A stretch of DNA of 50,557 nucleotides from Chitinispirillum sp. (GTDB lineage: Bacteria > Fibrobacterota > Chitinivibrionia > Chitinivibrionales > Chitinispirillaceae): positions 1-50,557 of the forward strand of contig SKJJ01000169.1 in the NCBI GenBank assembly GCA_007115975.1, in the 5' to 3' direction. How positions within the stretch are numbered: position 1 is the stretch's first letter; each line of letters begins with the position of its first letter. The translations under genes and the position numbers were made by a program. Under the pieces are notes generated by a model. The model made no database searches. It was not told the origin of the DNA and saw only the letters and a program-made list of their open reading frames with translations. Positions 17,821-26,012 of this stretch are shown here, in pieces.

Positions 17821-17878
17821 GTTGTCCCCTGAAAGCAGGGAAGACACTGAAATAGGAAACCAGCATCTGTCCTCTTTC
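17821..17878. repeat. 58-bp direct repeat, copy 1
   Basis: It begins GTTGTCCCCTGAAAGCAGGG and ends CTGTCCTCTTTC. It matches 17980-18037 at 54 of 58 positions without gaps; the period is 159 bp. It contains GGAAGACACTGAA, and the related words CTTCCGTGTCTTCCGTGG lie between the copies, suggesting a nested inverted arrangement. It is not CRISPR-like: only two copies with an unequal spacer. Confidence 0.85.
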
Positions 17879-17979
17879 GTAACTTCCGTGTCTTCCGTGG
17901 ACCGAAAATCTCATCCTGTTTTTTTGGCGGCTAACAGGGAAGACTCAATCAGATTCTAAAGGCTAAATGAGAGAAAGGA

Positions 17980-18037
17980 GTTGTCCCCTGAAAGCACGGA
18001 AGACACTGAAATAGGAAAACAGAATGTGTCCTCTTTC
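17980..18037. repeat. 58-bp direct repeat, copy 2
   Basis: The second copy of the repeat at 17821-17878, with four substitutions. It ends 46 bp before the stop codon of the minus-strand ABC membrane gene, so it lies in that gene's likely 3' untranslated region. Confidence 0.85.
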
Positions 18038-18082
18038 TAGTACCCCCACTTGTACCGGCAAGCTCAGGACAAATGTCATATT

Positions 18083-18937
18083 TCACTGAGTCATCTTCTT
18101 GGCGACCCGTGCAGATACATCGTAGAAATGGGCTCCTTCGTCCACAAGATACGGAGCGCTCTCCAGCGAATCCGTGAGTGTCATGACATAGGTTACCATT
18201 GCATAGATTGAGCCGACGTCGTACACCGTAATGCCGGCGATTAGAAACAGCACTGTCAATAGTGCCAAAAGAGAAAAGATATCAGCAATGGCCCACGTAC
18301 CGGTCTCGATATCCATAAACCGGACATTCAATCGGGTGATCGCTTTAAAGTGGGCGGCTACACCGGTTTTTTTTCGCTTCTCTATGACATTCACCTGAGA
18401 TTCGCGACGAGTGTTTATTCGCTCGTTTAAGTCAAGGGCACTGATACTAAACCACCACTGCAGCAAACCAATTATGATGATTAAAGCAACGGCAACCGCT
18501 CCAGCGTGCAGGTGGTAGGTGAACAACATAACTGCCGATACAACGACCCCCACTACACCGCTCAAAAGCAGCGGAACCACCTCAGTCAGTGCATCACATA
18601 CCTTCTCCACCATGTCAACACGAGCTGCAACCTCGCTGGTGGAAGTCGCAACGTCACGTTGACTCAGAACAAGCTTATGGGCTAAACTACGGTAAATTAT
18701 TGCTACAAGACGGGATGCTATCAGCTGATAGACCGCACCAACAACGGTCTGGCTCAGCCAGACCACCACCAATGGCACGACACTTATGATTCCGTTGCCT
18801 TCGATGAGCCCGTTGATCGCCAGTCCGATCGTGAAGGGATACATAAGTTCCAGCACCGTCTCGGCAACGGAGAGAGTGTAGGTGCCTGCGAGACGAAGTC
18901 TGTAGGGACCAAATATGGTTCCGGTTAGGTACGACAC
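18083..18937 (-). CDS. ABC transporter six-transmembrane domain protein without ATPase
   Basis: A 284-residue membrane protein starting at a GTG preceded by CAGGAG with 7-nt spacing. It has about five or six hydrophobic helices (near 18-40, 48-72, 120-145, 146-165, 218-240) and a central cytoplasmic-type loop rich in RESQVNVIEKRKK. The pattern recalls the ABC exporter transmembrane fold, six-TM domain type. No nucleotide-binding domain is fused or adjacent, so it is an orphan half or a non-transport relative. It follows the small membrane protein gene by 35 bp. Confidence 0.72.
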   Translation of the reverse strand: MSYLTGTIFGPYRLRLAGTYTLSVAETVLELMYPFTIGLAINGLIEGNGIISVVPLVVVWLSQTVVGAVYQLIASRLVAIIYRSLAHKLVLSQRDVATSTSEVAARVDMVEKVCDALTEVVPLLLSGVVGVVVSAVMLFTYHLHAGAVAVALIIIIGLLQWWFSISALDLNERINTRRESQVNVIEKRKKTGVAAHFKAITRLNVRFMDIETGTWAIADIFSLLALLTVLFLIAGITVYDVGSIYAMVTYVMTLTDSLESAPYLVDEGAHFYDVSARVAKKMTQ

Positions 18938-18972
18938 CCCAAAACTCCTGATCAGTCATTCCCTGGTATGTG

Positions 18973-19167
18973 TTACCTATTGAATTTCCCAAACAGCCGG
19001 AGAAGCAGCCTATTGGAAATCAGAAATATAACTGCAACCAATACCCCCAATAACAACCAGTGTAAATTTAATAAGCCTGCAATGTATGTTCCTAAAGATC
19101 CCCCAGCAGCACCTGAAAGCAGTGCAGACCAAAATTCATTGAGGCTTTTTTTAGTCCCACTCTCCAT
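18973..19167 (-). CDS. Small membrane protein, unknown
   Basis: A 64-residue frame whose ATG at 19167 follows AAAGGAG at good spacing. An upstream in-frame start at 19188 lacks one. A Gly-rich segment (SGAAGGSLGTY) leads into one long hydrophobic helix (LHWLLLGVLVAVIFLIS) and a basic tail (RLLLRLFGKFNR). The strong ribosome site and clean topology argue that it is real. The co-directional ABC-type membrane protein starts 35 bp after its stop; a functional link is a guess. Confidence 0.6.
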   Translation of the reverse strand: MESGTKKSLNEFWSALLSGAAGGSLGTYIAGLLNLHWLLLGVLVAVIFLISNRLLLRLFGKFNR

Positions 19168-19331
19168 GACATTCTCCTTTACCAGCACGGTATTGATGCA
19201 ATCTACTTTTGATAAGTGTGCCGCTAAACAAATTTACAAATACCCTCAGGAATTCTTATCTAATCCGGACATCCTGTGGTGCCACTCTCTCCCACAGTAC
19301 AAAAACTCAAGCCAAACAACCCTATCCCAGA

Positions 19332-19352
19332 ACATGCTCCGTGGGAGCATGT
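19332..19352 (-). terminator. Perfect 9-bp hairpin downstream of the receptor/lipoprotein genes
   Basis: ACATGCTCC-GTG-GGAGCATGT forms a perfect stem with a 3-nt loop, 29 bp beyond the stop of the lipoprotein gene at 19381. The minus-strand sequence after the stem has no clear T run, so termination by it is uncertain. It could equally be a short palindromic repeat. Confidence 0.45.
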
Positions 19353-19380
19353 CTCCCGGACTTTGCACACCTGACTTACC

Positions 19381-20568
19381 CTATTTCAAACTATTAACAT
19401 ACTCCCGTGTATAGGTAAACTTCCCGTAGTACTCTCCCAGAGCCGAGCCCCGGGGCCGAAATATCTCGTTCATCATTTTGTCCCTGATCTCAAGCCATAC
19501 CGTAAAGTTTTCTACCCGTCTGTCTTTGGGGGGATACAGGAGTTCAAATCCATTGCCATTATTGATGATATTCATATAATTACCAGGTGCTACCCGTTCA
19601 ACTTCCTCTTCATCAAACTGGTAGTACCAAAAGGCCCGGTGCTGCTCCGTACGCCAAATCCCCCCCTGAGCTATTCCATCTAATGTAAGGGTCGAATCAA
19701 AATTGCTTGTAAAGGTGGCAATGAAGTAGGTGTAGCCGGTGTCCACTCTAATGGTTGCAATGTCAGCATCAGGGCCGTTACTCTCGCCCAGACGAATAAA
19801 CTGGTGCTTGCCTTCGGAGATATCGTATGACACTCTGTTGCTTCCCCTTACCTTATATACACCAACAGAGTCGATAACAGGGTTTCTGTTAACCGGTATC
19901 CCCGGAATTGCACTCAGACTGCTGTTATACCGGACAGAAAAATCGCTTCTGACCCTGTAGCCATTTTCGATCTGAGCATATATCCTACCCTTTACAGTTA
20001 GAATTTGCAGCACCGCAGGAAGCAGTGAAATCATTTCCGGACTACTCTCTGCAAGAAGCTCTCCGACAGAAGGATCGCTTTCAAGCGTGAGAGCAAGCCC
20101 TTCAATAATATCGATCATCTGATATTTATTTAGGTCGCGTATTTCCGGGGGAAGTTCGGATAGTGCTTCCGGCGGAAGAACTGAAAGCCAATCAGATAAC
20201 ACAGAGCTGCTTGAACGAATCATATCCTGCGGCACAATAAACCGAAAGGCTATTGTATTAGTCCGTTCTGAGAAAACATAGGAATCAGGTATGACCTGCA
20301 GAGGCTGAACGTCAAACGCCGTATCGACTCCGTAATGATTTACAACTACATCAAATGATACCGACCACGAAAGATTTTCAGGTACAATGTCTTTTCCTGC
20401 AAATACGGCCTTGAGCAGCACTGTATCTCCGGGAGAGACTTCCGCCGGATCATAAATAAACTCAAGCACCCGTATCTTATCAGATTCAATAAGCTCAAGC
20501 CTGGTCGGAAATTCTGTACAACCAAAAAGAAGGGGTAAAAAGGCAAAAATGATAAACCGTTTTTTCAT
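19381..20568 (-). CDS. Outer-membrane-type lipoprotein, unknown
   Basis: A 395-residue protein with a lipoprotein signal (MKKRFIIFAFLPLLFGC, acylated Cys17). The next residues are Thr and Glu, with no inner-membrane retention Asp, so outer-membrane sorting is likely. The remainder looks beta-rich with repeated short segments, including an early DPAEVSPGDTVLLKA segment like an Ig-like or bacterial surface domain. I recognise no enzyme motif. It lies 18 bp after the TonB-dependent receptor on the same strand, so it may be a surface partner of that receptor. Confidence 0.75.
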   Translation of the reverse strand: MKKRFIIFAFLPLLFGCTEFPTRLELIESDKIRVLEFIYDPAEVSPGDTVLLKAVFAGKDIVPENLSWSVSFDVVVNHYGVDTAFDVQPLQVIPDSYVFSERTNTIAFRFIVPQDMIRSSSSVLSDWLSVLPPEALSELPPEIRDLNKYQMIDIIEGLALTLESDPSVGELLAESSPEMISLLPAVLQILTVKGRIYAQIENGYRVRSDFSVRYNSSLSAIPGIPVNRNPVIDSVGVYKVRGSNRVSYDISEGKHQFIRLGESNGPDADIATIRVDTGYTYFIATFTSNFDSTLTLDGIAQGGIWRTEQHRAFWYYQFDEEEVERVAPGNYMNIINNGNGFELLYPPKDRRVENFTVWLEIRDKMMNEIFRPRGSALGEYYGKFTYTREYVNSLK

Positions 20569-20586
20569 AGTTAACCTCTTATATTT

Positions 20587-23394
20587 TTAGTAAGTTAGTT
20601 TCACACCGACAGCTACCATAGGTATCATACTTATCGTTACTTTATCGGAATAATCATAGTTATAAAATTCAAACTCAGGGCTCTTATAGAACAGCCAGCT
20701 TATGTTCTGTAAATCGATATAGAATGAATAGATCCACTTGGCAAAAACAAGTTTTTTATCCGCCCTTAAATCGAGCTGAAAGAATGGGGAGTGCCGCTCT
20801 GAATTGATTTCCCCGTATTCAGGTATATACATCCTCCAGTCTACATCATACTCTTTGATTCCAGTAATCGGGGTTATGGGTTTTCCGGTAACATATCTCA
20901 TCCGAAAACCCATATCCCACTCTCTTGGCAATCGCCACGAGGCAAGCAGCTGCAGGTGATGAGTTTCATCCTCCCCGTATATCACCCAATTCCTTCCGTT
21001 TTCATCGTATCGCTGGCTTCTTGACAGAGTATAGGCAAGCCAACCAAAAAACCTGTCGCTCTGATCGTGTTTGAGCATCAACTCCATCCCATACATTCTG
21101 CCCTTCTGATCACCAACCCACAACTGCTGCTGCTCATCTCTCTGCTGCATGTCTCCGGTCCGTGCCATACGGGGGATATGCCACTGATTATTGTAATAAA
21201 ACTGAAGATCAGCATTGATCAGATCGGTAATCTGCCATTCATAGCCAGCCACATAATGAGTTGCCTTGGTTGCTGAGAGCTTTGGATTACCCCAGGTCTC
21301 ATGAATCGACTGTCCCAGTGGCTGAGGGGTTTGGCTGTAATTACCTAAAGCAGCCTTTATTGTATGATCCGGTACCACTTCATATCTGGTACTTAACCGT
21401 AAAGATGGTTCACCTGATTTACCCCTGCTGTTGTTGAAGGATGAATAATCCCAGAACTCAGGAACAATTCCACCTCTGTAGTCAAGCTCTGGAAAATAGT
21501 CATAACGAAGACCCGGGATTATTTGCAGATTGTCGATCGGTTTGTATTCGGCATTGAGATAAATTCCGGCTACACCAAAAAGCCAGTTCTCCGTCGTATC
21601 TCTCATAATGACACCCGATGCGCTTGGAATCACCAGAACCATATCATCATGCCCCAGATTTATATCGGCACCCAGGTTAAAACGAAGATTATCCCGAAGA
21701 GTGTACTGAAGTTCATCCCTAAAGGTCAACAACCTAAACTTTTCGTTTACTGTAACAAACCCAAACACTGAGAAATCCGCTCTCCCCGCAGTAGCGGAAA
21801 AGCGCATGGAATTACGCAGCTTTTCAGCAAATTGATAATCCCACCCCACAAGCCCCATGTGAAAAGACATACCCATCCCAAACTGATCGGTAGCTTCAGC
21901 AATCTCTTCTGTCCCGGCTCCACCCATATCAGGATAGATTATTCCCAAGCTGTCACGTGAACCAAACAAGGTTACAAAAAGATTATTGTTCTGCGAAAAA
22001 GTGACATCAGAGCGCAAAAGATAATCCCAGTAAAAGGGAGTGATAGCAATGGGAATCTCTTCATCAGTTGCCCGCAGTGCAAGGTTGAGTATTTCTCCAA
22101 TAAAGCTTCTTCTTCCCGACACCATGAGCGACACATCCTCGTTGACCGGCCCCTCAGCAAACACTGCACCGTCAAGAGAACTGATATCTGCAAAGGCATG
22201 CCACCTGTCGGTTTTCGGTTTGCGCCCGGTAATTTCTATGGCGCCGCCTATTGAGCCACCATATCTTGTTCCATAACCCCCCGGAAAGAAATCTATTCTT
22301 TCAAGAGCTTCGGAATTGTAAACAGACTTAAGGCCACCATAATGGTACAATATCGGAATCGGCACTCCATCAAGGTAGAACTTTGAATCCCAGGTTGGCG
22401 CCCCTCGTACAATTACATCCCCTGATCCAAGCGAAGGACGCCCCACACCAGGCAGTGCCTGCACCACCTTTATGGCATCACCTCCAAGACCGGGAATTTT
22501 CCTCACTTCGTTAATTGTCAGCTGACGGCGGCTGACCTCCTTCTCCTCACCCCTTCCGTAAACAAGAATTTCAAAATCCGAATAGGAGTGACGCACCAGG
22601 TAAAAAACTGTTTCCAGTACCTCTGCGGCTCTGATCGTTTCACCCGTGGTAAAATCGTGGTACCCTGCAACTGGAATCTTTATCTCTATCTCACCAAGAG
22701 GCAGCGAAGAGAAACTGAAGTTTCCGGCCGAATCGGTTGTGGTTACCAGATGATCCTCTTCGAGGTACTGTCCCTCTATTGAGGCGACATTCTGCATATA
22801 CACACTGAAGGGAACAGGCAGCGTTGTGTCAGAGAGCGTGTCTTTATAACTGATAACCACAAATGCATCGGGTATCGGATTTCTTGTACCGCGCTCAAGC
22901 AGTCGGCCTCTGTAGTTGACATATTCACTCAACGCTATTTCAGCATCCTGCAAAGTAAAGCGATATTCATACTGCAGCATTACCGCAACAGCAGCATCAT
23001 TTGCATAAGCCGGGGAGAACACAAACTGTTTAACCGCCTCCAGCGCAGGGCCCTCAAATTGCGAATGAGCGCTGCTGATCACCTGCACCTCTTCCACCAA
23101 ACCTGCTTCATCTATAAGCAGCTCCAGAAGAACGGTCCCCTCAACCCCTTCTTTCAATAGTTCTTCAGGATAGTCTGCCTGGACAAATTCAATGAGATCA
23201 GGCATCTTTTCCAGCACAAATTCATCGGCTTCGGACTCATTTTCATAATCTGACTCCAACTCAATTTCCATTTCGATCTCACCGGACAGCCCATCACTGC
23301 CCGAAGCCTCTTCACCGGATACCAACAGTGGTTCAGCACGTACCACCGAAAACACCACCCATGCCATACAAATTATGATTCTGCAGATTTTCAT
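20587..23394 (-). CDS. TonB-dependent receptor with N-terminal TonB-C-like and carboxypeptidase-regulatory-like domains
   Basis: A 935-residue protein from the ATG at 23394 (GAGGGG site, then signal peptide MKICRIIICMAWVVFSVVRA). The frame extends to 23436. After an acidic linker, residues about 64-146 resemble the TonB C-terminal domain (YPEELLKEGVEGTVLLELLI). A carboxypeptidase-regulatory-like fold follows (about 158-260), then a plug (GSGDVIVRGAPTWDSKFYLD, YGGSIGGAIEI) and a long beta barrel. It imports an unknown ligand. The next genes upstream encode TonB, two ExbD and ExbB, so the receptor has its own energising complex. Element D (23481-23602) lies between it and tonB. Confidence 0.9.
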   Translation of the reverse strand: MKICRIIICMAWVVFSVVRAEPLLVSGEEASGSDGLSGEIEMEIELESDYENESEADEFVLEKMPDLIEFVQADYPEELLKEGVEGTVLLELLIDEAGLVEEVQVISSAHSQFEGPALEAVKQFVFSPAYANDAAVAVMLQYEYRFTLQDAEIALSEYVNYRGRLLERGTRNPIPDAFVVISYKDTLSDTTLPVPFSVYMQNVASIEGQYLEEDHLVTTTDSAGNFSFSSLPLGEIEIKIPVAGYHDFTTGETIRAAEVLETVFYLVRHSYSDFEILVYGRGEEKEVSRRQLTINEVRKIPGLGGDAIKVVQALPGVGRPSLGSGDVIVRGAPTWDSKFYLDGVPIPILYHYGGLKSVYNSEALERIDFFPGGYGTRYGGSIGGAIEITGRKPKTDRWHAFADISSLDGAVFAEGPVNEDVSLMVSGRRSFIGEILNLALRATDEEIPIAITPFYWDYLLRSDVTFSQNNNLFVTLFGSRDSLGIIYPDMGGAGTEEIAEATDQFGMGMSFHMGLVGWDYQFAEKLRNSMRFSATAGRADFSVFGFVTVNEKFRLLTFRDELQYTLRDNLRFNLGADINLGHDDMVLVIPSASGVIMRDTTENWLFGVAGIYLNAEYKPIDNLQIIPGLRYDYFPELDYRGGIVPEFWDYSSFNNSRGKSGEPSLRLSTRYEVVPDHTIKAALGNYSQTPQPLGQSIHETWGNPKLSATKATHYVAGYEWQITDLINADLQFYYNNQWHIPRMARTGDMQQRDEQQQLWVGDQKGRMYGMELMLKHDQSDRFFGWLAYTLSRSQRYDENGRNWVIYGEDETHHLQLLASWRLPREWDMGFRMRYVTGKPITPITGIKEYDVDWRMYIPEYGEINSERHSPFFQLDLRADKKLVFAKWIYSFYIDLQNISWLFYKSPEFEFYNYDYSDKVTISMIPMVAVGVKLTY

Positions 23395-23480
23395 TTTTCC
23401 CCTCTGTATTTTTTGAATAGTTCGGTTTTTGCTCAACGGTTGCTCTTATAACAATAGTATATCGGGAAGGCTCTCTCCCC

Positions 23481-23602
23481 TTCCGCTCACCCTGGGCTCC
23501 TAGTCGAAGGGTTCCTGTACCCTTAGTTTCTGACCCGTTAGGAACAGTTCGATACGGCCAATCGGAATCCCGACGTAAATTCGGGACTCAGTGTGAGCGG
23601 AA
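23481..23602 (+). repeat. Structured dispersed element D between tonB and the receptor gene
   Basis: A 122-bp element closed by perfect 10-bp arms TTCCGCTCAC (23481-23490) and GTGAGCGGAA (23593-23602). It contains CCCTGGGCTCC..TCGAAGGG, reminiscent of the widespread CCTTCGACAGGCTCAGG palindromes. It also has TTCGATACGGCCAA (23548-23561) and ACTCAGTGTGAGCG (23586-23599), both shared with element A at 10281-10407. It separates the tonB operon from the receptor gene and could act as an attenuator or RNA-stabilising structure. Confidence 0.65.
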
Positions 23603-23639
23603 TATTCTCACAACTTTAACTAATGGATTAAAGACGCTC

Positions 23640-24419
23640 CTACCCCAGCATCATAAACCGTATCGGCACCACAATCCACACCGCAACCGGTTCATCATCC
23701 CTCATAGCCGGGTAAAATTCCATCTGCAAAACTGCTTCAAGCGCCCGCTCTCCGGAATCGTACCCCAGATCATTGAGCAGGTCTGCATTTTTCACCTTTC
23801 CGTCTATGTCAACCAAAACCCTGACCCTTATCACTCCCTCAACACGTTTTTCCAACATCTCCTGGGTGTACTCGGGACGCACCTGCCGCTTGAACCTGGG
23901 GGCGGAGCTAACCGTGGCAGCAGAAACAACCCGGCCCTGTAACTCGTGCTCCGTGGCAGTTAGCGTATCAAAATCCTTGTCGGTTGTATTACCAAGCCTG
24001 CCTATCACTGCATCAGACATTGATCCGCCCGAACCCAGCCCACTTGAATACACTCTGTTTAATCCGTAAACCTGCCTGATATTTTCCTGCGGCTCTTCTG
24101 TTTGTTCCTGTGGTGTCTCAGCTGCCTGTTCCGACGGTTTCACCTTTGTTAAATCGATCACCTCCGGCGGTCGCTTCTGCTCTTTTGGGGTCTCCACCTT
24201 CTCCTCCACTGGAACTGGAGCCGGAGGTGGTGGCTGCTCGGGAATGATAAAAGTAGTGGTCGAGATACTTGAACTGTCGCCGGATTCAACAGGGTGCTGC
24301 TCATATTTAAATCGGAGAGTTACCCCTGCACCGATAAAAATAACCATAACCACAAACAGGACAAAGGGAAATAGCCTGTCCGCACTGGTTTTTGTTGTCT
24401 TTAAAGCAGAGCTGTTCAA
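23640..24419 (-). CDS. tonB: Energy transducer TonB
   Basis: A 259-residue protein with a TTG start overlapping the exbD2 stop (TTGA). One N-terminal membrane helix (LFPFVLFVVMVIFIGAGVTL, about 16-35) is followed by a Pro-rich spacer (PEQPPPPAPVPVEEK) and a TonB C-terminal domain (VRPEYTQEMLEKRVEGVIRV to PIRFMMLG). It carries proton-motive energy from ExbBD to the outer-membrane receptor. The domain resembles the extra N-terminal domain of the receptor encoded downstream. Confidence 0.93.
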   Translation of the reverse strand: MNSSALKTTKTSADRLFPFVLFVVMVIFIGAGVTLRFKYEQHPVESGDSSSISTTTFIIPEQPPPPAPVPVEEKVETPKEQKRPPEVIDLTKVKPSEQAAETPQEQTEEPQENIRQVYGLNRVYSSGLGSGGSMSDAVIGRLGNTTDKDFDTLTATEHELQGRVVSAATVSSAPRFKRQVRPEYTQEMLEKRVEGVIRVRVLVDIDGKVKNADLLNDLGYDSGERALEAVLQMEFYPAMRDDEPVAVWIVVPIRFMMLG

Positions 24420-24892
24420 ATTAAGCCGTCCTGAATTACAAGGACTTTGAAATCGGTTATGCCTGCCCTGCTGCAGGTGTACATCACTCTTTTTATTATG
24501 TTAAACTCAATGTCCCTGTCTGACTGCAGCATTACAGTATCGTTTTGGGCTGTTTCCTGCTCTTCAAGCCACCTAAAGAGCGGCTCTATGAGCAGAGAAT
24601 CAGCCTCCATGTATTCCCGGTGAGTAACCAACATCTTTTCACCTGCGACAATTCCATCATGTGTTATCTCAATATTTCGTACCCGCTCGACCGGGACCTC
24701 AGAAGTGGAAACCGGCAGGGCCACATTTTCAGGAACAGGTATAAGGGACCCTTCCACAGAGAAACTTTTTATGAGAAACACCAACAAAATCACCATTACA
24801 TCCACCAGTGAGGTGAGCTGCGGTTTACAGACCCCGGCACTGCCATCGCGATTATTTTGTGCTGCTGCTTTTAGAAAGCTCATCTTTTTCAT
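24416..24892 (-). CDS. exbD: ExbD/TolR family biopolymer transporter (Asp retained)
   Basis: A 158-residue inner-membrane protein with one N-terminal helix. The segment QLTSLVDVMVILLVFLI carries the key protonatable Asp (D31), matching Asp25 of E. coli ExbD. The periplasmic part ends FKVLVIQDGLI. It overlaps the preceding exbD-like gene and tonB by 4 bp each. Confidence 0.9.
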   Translation of the reverse strand: MKKMSFLKAAAQNNRDGSAGVCKPQLTSLVDVMVILLVFLIKSFSVEGSLIPVPENVALPVSTSEVPVERVRNIEITHDGIVAGEKMLVTHREYMEADSLLIEPLFRWLEEQETAQNDTVMLQSDRDIEFNIIKRVMYTCSRAGITDFKVLVIQDGLI

Positions 24893-25383
24893 CTGCCTTT
24901 CGAAGGATCTTCCGTTGCACTTGAGATTCCTATTTTTGAAAATCCTGCAGAGCGCCCAATATCCATTACATCAACCAGTTGCTGAAAACGCACCCCATCC
25001 CTTGACGCCACAATCATCTCTTCCTGAAGTTCAAGCTGGGGGCGTATTGCCTGGATAGAGGCGGTCAAGCGGGAGTAATCGTGCCCGGATTCACCGGCAG
25101 GGATAGAATCAAGCATCTCTTCGCCCAGTGTCACCGCCATGTGATCGTTTGCAGCCACCACAGTGAGCCTCAGGGAAGGCATACCCTCAGAGCGATCAAG
25201 TCCCTCTGAAACATTGGGCGGTACTGTAAAGGGCAGAATAGAGAGATGAGTAAACACCGCCATCGACACCAGAAACGGTATCAGAATGATAAACATATTC
25301 ATCACCGGCGTAACATCAACATCCGCCATTTCCGCCGATTCAGACGGCAGCGTCAGTTTACTGCATGAAGAGAGTGTGCTCAT
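24889..25383 (-). CDS. ExbD/TolR paralog with Asn at the proton-channel position
   Basis: A 164-residue single-helix protein. The segment DVTPVMNMFIILIPFLV lines up with ExbD NVTPFIDVMLVLLIIFM, so the essential Asp is replaced by Asn29. The TP pair before it is kept. It overlaps exbB and exbD by 4 bp each. It may pair with the Asp-bearing ExbD in a heterodimer, providing structure and not proton transfer. Confidence 0.88.
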   Translation of the reverse strand: MSTLSSCSKLTLPSESAEMADVDVTPVMNMFIILIPFLVSMAVFTHLSILPFTVPPNVSEGLDRSEGMPSLRLTVVAANDHMAVTLGEEMLDSIPAGESGHDYSRLTASIQAIRPQLELQEEMIVASRDGVRFQQLVDVMDIGRSAGFSKIGISSATEDPSKGR

Positions 25384-26012
25384 ACCCTGCTCTCTTTTAC
25401 GGTAGAGATCAGATAAGAGACCCCCTCATCGATTGTCTTTACCAGCTCCTGCTGCCGGTTGGTCAGAACCGTGTACATCACCATACACGGAACCGCCACA
25501 ATGAGCCCGAATGCGGTGGTGGTCATCGCCTGGGAAATTCCGCTTGCAAGCATTGATGCACTCTGGGAGGCATCGGTGTGGGCCAGTGAGCTGAAAGAGA
25601 TCTGTAAACCGGTAATGGTTCCAAGCAGCCCAAGAAGAGTGGATACATTGGCGATAAGAGAGAGATAGTTGATTCTCTTTGAAAGACGCGGAAGCTCGCG
25701 AATTGCCGACTGCTCTATGCGCTCCATTATTTTTTCATCGCTATCACCTGCCGCATAGTGATCCACCGCAATGCCGAAGAGTGCATGCATGGGTGAAGAG
25801 CGTTTTCGGGTGATCTCCTTTGCCCCATGGACATTGCCGCTTTTAATCTGCGAAAAGACCTTCTGCGCAAAACTGAGATTGTCTTTTGAACAGTAGATAT
25901 ACAGGTAAAACAATCTCTCGATCATTACTGCACACCCGACTGCAAGTACCGCAAGAATCACCCACATAAAACTGCCGCCTGCATTGAACTGATTGGCCAC
26001 CGATTGTATCAT
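25380..26012 (-). CDS. exbB: ExbB/MotA/TolQ proton channel protein
   Basis: A protein of 210 residues from the ATG at 26012 (GGGGA site 8 nt upstream; a GTG lies directly before it). It has three membrane helices: about 14-34, then the conserved LIANVSTLLGLLGTITGLQISF, then TTTAFGLIVAVPCMVMYTVL. These are the MotA/TolQ/ExbB signature regions. It forms the proton channel with the ExbD proteins. It is the first gene of the tightly overlapping exbB-exbD-exbD-tonB run. Confidence 0.93.
   Translation of the reverse strand: MIQSVANQFNAGGSFMWVILAVLAVGCAVMIERLFYLYIYCSKDNLSFAQKVFSQIKSGNVHGAKEITRKRSSPMHALFGIAVDHYAAGDSDEKIMERIEQSAIRELPRLSKRINYLSLIANVSTLLGLLGTITGLQISFSSLAHTDASQSASMLASGISQAMTTTAFGLIVAVPCMVMYTVLTNRQQELVKTIDEGVSYLISTVKESRV

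Larger units (their letters stand above)
17452..18082. other. Gene-free, repeat-rich region
   Basis: About 630 bp between accC and the ABC membrane gene. The first 130 bp are AT-rich and should hold the accC promoter. From 17640 the DNA becomes repeat-rich: a copy of the 39-bp repeat at 17681, the palindromic-looking CCGGCCGGCACCGGC near 17737, and two copies of a 58-bp direct repeat. Frames here carry no recognisable protein features. Confidence 0.55.

Noticed and set aside
17603-17959. 118-codon forward frame in repeat-rich DNA
   Set aside because: It runs through the 39-bp and 58-bp repeats and shows no protein-like features; repeats explain the open frame.
17821-18037. CRISPR array
   Set aside because: Only two repeat copies, 58 bp long with a 101-bp spacer, and no cas genes.
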